A DNA stretch of 64,000 nucleotides, from contig NZ_VFUZ01000008.1 of assembly GCF_006658505.1 (NCBI RefSeq), positions 62,001-126,000 of the forward strand, given 5' to 3'. The notes beneath the pieces were generated by a model. That model was not told the origin of the DNA and ran no database searches. It worked only from the letters and a program-made list of their open reading frames with translations. The stretch comes from Mesorhizobium sp. B2-4-15 (lineage in GTDB: Bacteria > Pseudomonadota > Alphaproteobacteria > Rhizobiales > Rhizobiaceae). Every line of letters starts with the position of its first letter. Position 1 is the first letter of the stretch. Of this stretch, positions 62,810 to 64,000 are shown piece after piece. The translations under genes were made by a program, and so were the position numbers.

Positions 62810-64000
62810 ATGAACATGTCGCGCTATTCTGCGTTCTCGATTTTCCGCAACGGCTTGTCCGGCCAGAAGAACTGGCAGCGCGCCTGGCGCGCCGCAGAGC
62901 CGAAGCCGGCTTACGATGTGATCGTCGTCGGCGGTGGCGGACACGGGCTGGCCACGGCCTTCTATCTCGCGGAGAATCACGGCATCCGCAATGTCGCCGT
63001 GCTGGAGAAGGGCTATATCGGCGGCGGCAATGTCGGCCGCAACACCACCGTCATCCGCTCCAATTACCTGCTCGACGGCAACACCCAGTTCTACGAATTC
63101 TCGGTCAAGCTGTGGGAAGGCCTGTCGCAGGCGCTGAATTTCAACGTCATGTTCTCGCAACGCGGCCAGATCGTCACCGCCCATTCGGCGGACCAGCTCG
63201 ATACTTTCAGCCACCGTGCCAACGTCATGCGGCTAAACGGCATCGATGCCGACATACTCGATCGCGACGCAGTGCGGCGGCTGGTCCCTTATCTCGATTT
63301 TTCCGAAACGGCGCGATTTCCGATCCATGGCGCGATCCTGCAGGGCCGCGCCGGCACGGCCCGTCACGATGCTGTCGCCTGGGGCTATGCACGTGCCGCC
63401 GACGGCCATGGCGTCGACATCATCCAGAACTGCGAAGTGACCGGTTTTGTCCGGGACGGCGACAGGATAGTCGGCGTGGAGACGAGCAAGGGCCGGATCG
63501 GCGCCGGCAAGGTCGGTCTCGCTGTGGCCGGCCATACCTCCGTGCTCGGACAGAAGGCCGGCTTGGAACTGCCGATCGAAAGCCACGTGCTGCAGGCTTT
63601 CGTCACCGAGCCGCTGAAGCCGCTGGTCGACCATGTCGTCGCCTATGGCGCTGATCATTTCTATGTCAGCCAGTCCGACAAGGGTGGATTGGTTTTCGGC
63701 GGCAATCTCGACGGCTACAACTCCTACGCCCAGCGCGGCAATCTCGGCGTCGTGCGCGAGGTGGCCGAGGCCGCGATCGCGCTGATGCCCTGCATCTCAC
63801 GCGTCAGGATGCTGCGCCATTGGGGCGGCGTAATGGACATGACGCCCGACGCCAGCCCGATCATCTGCCCGACACCGATCGACGGGCTCTATCTCAACGG
63901 CGGCTGGTGCTATGGCGGCTTCAAGGCGACGCCGGCTTCGGGCTGGTGCTTTGCGCATACGCTGGCGACCGGCAAGCCGCATCCATTGATCGCCGCCTAC
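62810..64000 (+). CDS. soxB: Sarcosine oxidase beta subunit (5' part; runs off the window)
   Basis: The visible 397 residues of an about 415-residue protein, so only the C-terminus is missing. It starts MNMSRYSAFSIFRNGLSGQK, the standard SoxB beginning, with FAD site YDVIVVGGGGHGLATAFYLA and NVGRNTTVIRSNYLLDGN, and the late motif YLNGGWCYGGFKATPASGW. As part of the SoxBDAG heterotetramer it demethylates sarcosine to glycine, passing formaldehyde to tetrahydrofolate. It starts three bases after the second hydrolase's stop, so they are coupled. soxD, A and G are expected beyond 64000. Confidence 0.93.
   Translation, partial: MNMSRYSAFSIFRNGLSGQKNWQRAWRAAEPKPAYDVIVVGGGGHGLATAFYLAENHGIRNVAVLEKGYIGGGNVGRNTTVIRSNYLLDGNTQFYEFSVKLWEGLSQALNFNVMFSQRGQIVTAHSADQLDTFSHRANVMRLNGIDADILDRDAVRRLVPYLDFSETARFPIHGAILQGRAGTARHDAVAWGYARAADGHGVDIIQNCEVTGFVRDGDRIVGVETSKGRIGAGKVGLAVAGHTSVLGQKAGLELPIESHVLQAFVTEPLKPLVDHVVAYGADHFYVSQSDKGGLVFGGNLDGYNSYAQRGNLGVVREVAEAAIALMPCISRVRMLRHWGGVMDMTPDASPIICPTPIDGLYLNGGWCYGGFKATPASGWCFAHTLATGKPHPLIAAY

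Overview
The window looks like a piece of chromosome from an alphaproteobacterium of the order Hyphomicrobiales, most likely Mesorhizobium or a close relative. The DNA is GC-rich. It carries the dnaG/rpoD pair, an unlinked carA, mntR, a YcgN-type cysteine-cluster protein, DUF1236 and RcnB-like secreted proteins, Ehu-type transport genes and heterotetrameric sarcosine oxidase. It also holds several copies of short palindromic repeats of the kind scattered through rhizobial genomes. Genus is inferred from gene content only; no rRNA gene is present.

Left arm (1 to about 11.3 kb): accessory DNA that probably belongs to a decayed genomic island. It is rich in one-component regulators (LysR, TetR, GlxA/AraC) and small catabolic units (isochorismatase-type hydrolase, orphan Tat-exported peptide-type binding protein, a GMC oxidoreductase / ABM monooxygenase / SDR operon). 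It contains broken genes: a frameshifted LysR, an SDR with its middle deleted, and a tyrosine integrase with a one-base frameshift. The integrase abuts the 3' end of a tRNA-Ile(CAU) gene, the expected island edge.

Middle (11.4 to 37.5 kb): backbone genes mixed with small stress and regulatory modules. These include a SIMPL protein, a large OmpA-like protein with a Gln/Pro/Ala repeat tract, VapBC, and an S1C protease diverging from a protease homologue that has lost its whole catalytic triad and sits with a LuxR regulator. Next come a VOC protein and TetR sharing palindromic operators, azoreductase/LysR, a decayed ParD/RelE pair, AzlCD with an Lrp regulator, and a GGDEF-EAL protein diverging from a methyltransferase. 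A TetR / PspA-like / YiaA module with three matching operator sites, a PadR regulator, a patatin-like lipase and a TauD-type oxygenase complete this part.

Core block (37.5 to 55 kb): rpoD and dnaG, a Na/Pi cotransporter, an MFS pump, a P1 peptidase, a DnaB-like ATPase, a secreted L,D-transpeptidase-like protein, YqeY, carA with a recognisable sigma-70 promoter, a Tet-family MFS exporter overlapping the remnant of an aldo/keto reductase, and a membrane zinc metallopeptidase. mntR follows.

Right arm (56.2 to 64 kb): a catabolic locus. A polar amino-acid-type ABC transporter resembling ectoine/hydroxyectoine EhuBCDA is translationally coupled to an FCD-type GntR regulator. It diverges from two M24-fold hydrolases that lack the usual metal ligands (as in creatinase and ectoine hydrolase), followed by sarcosine oxidase beta, cut by the window edge. 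Together they suggest uptake of a small nitrogenous solute, amide or amidine hydrolysis in the cytoplasm, and oxidation of an N-methyl amino acid.
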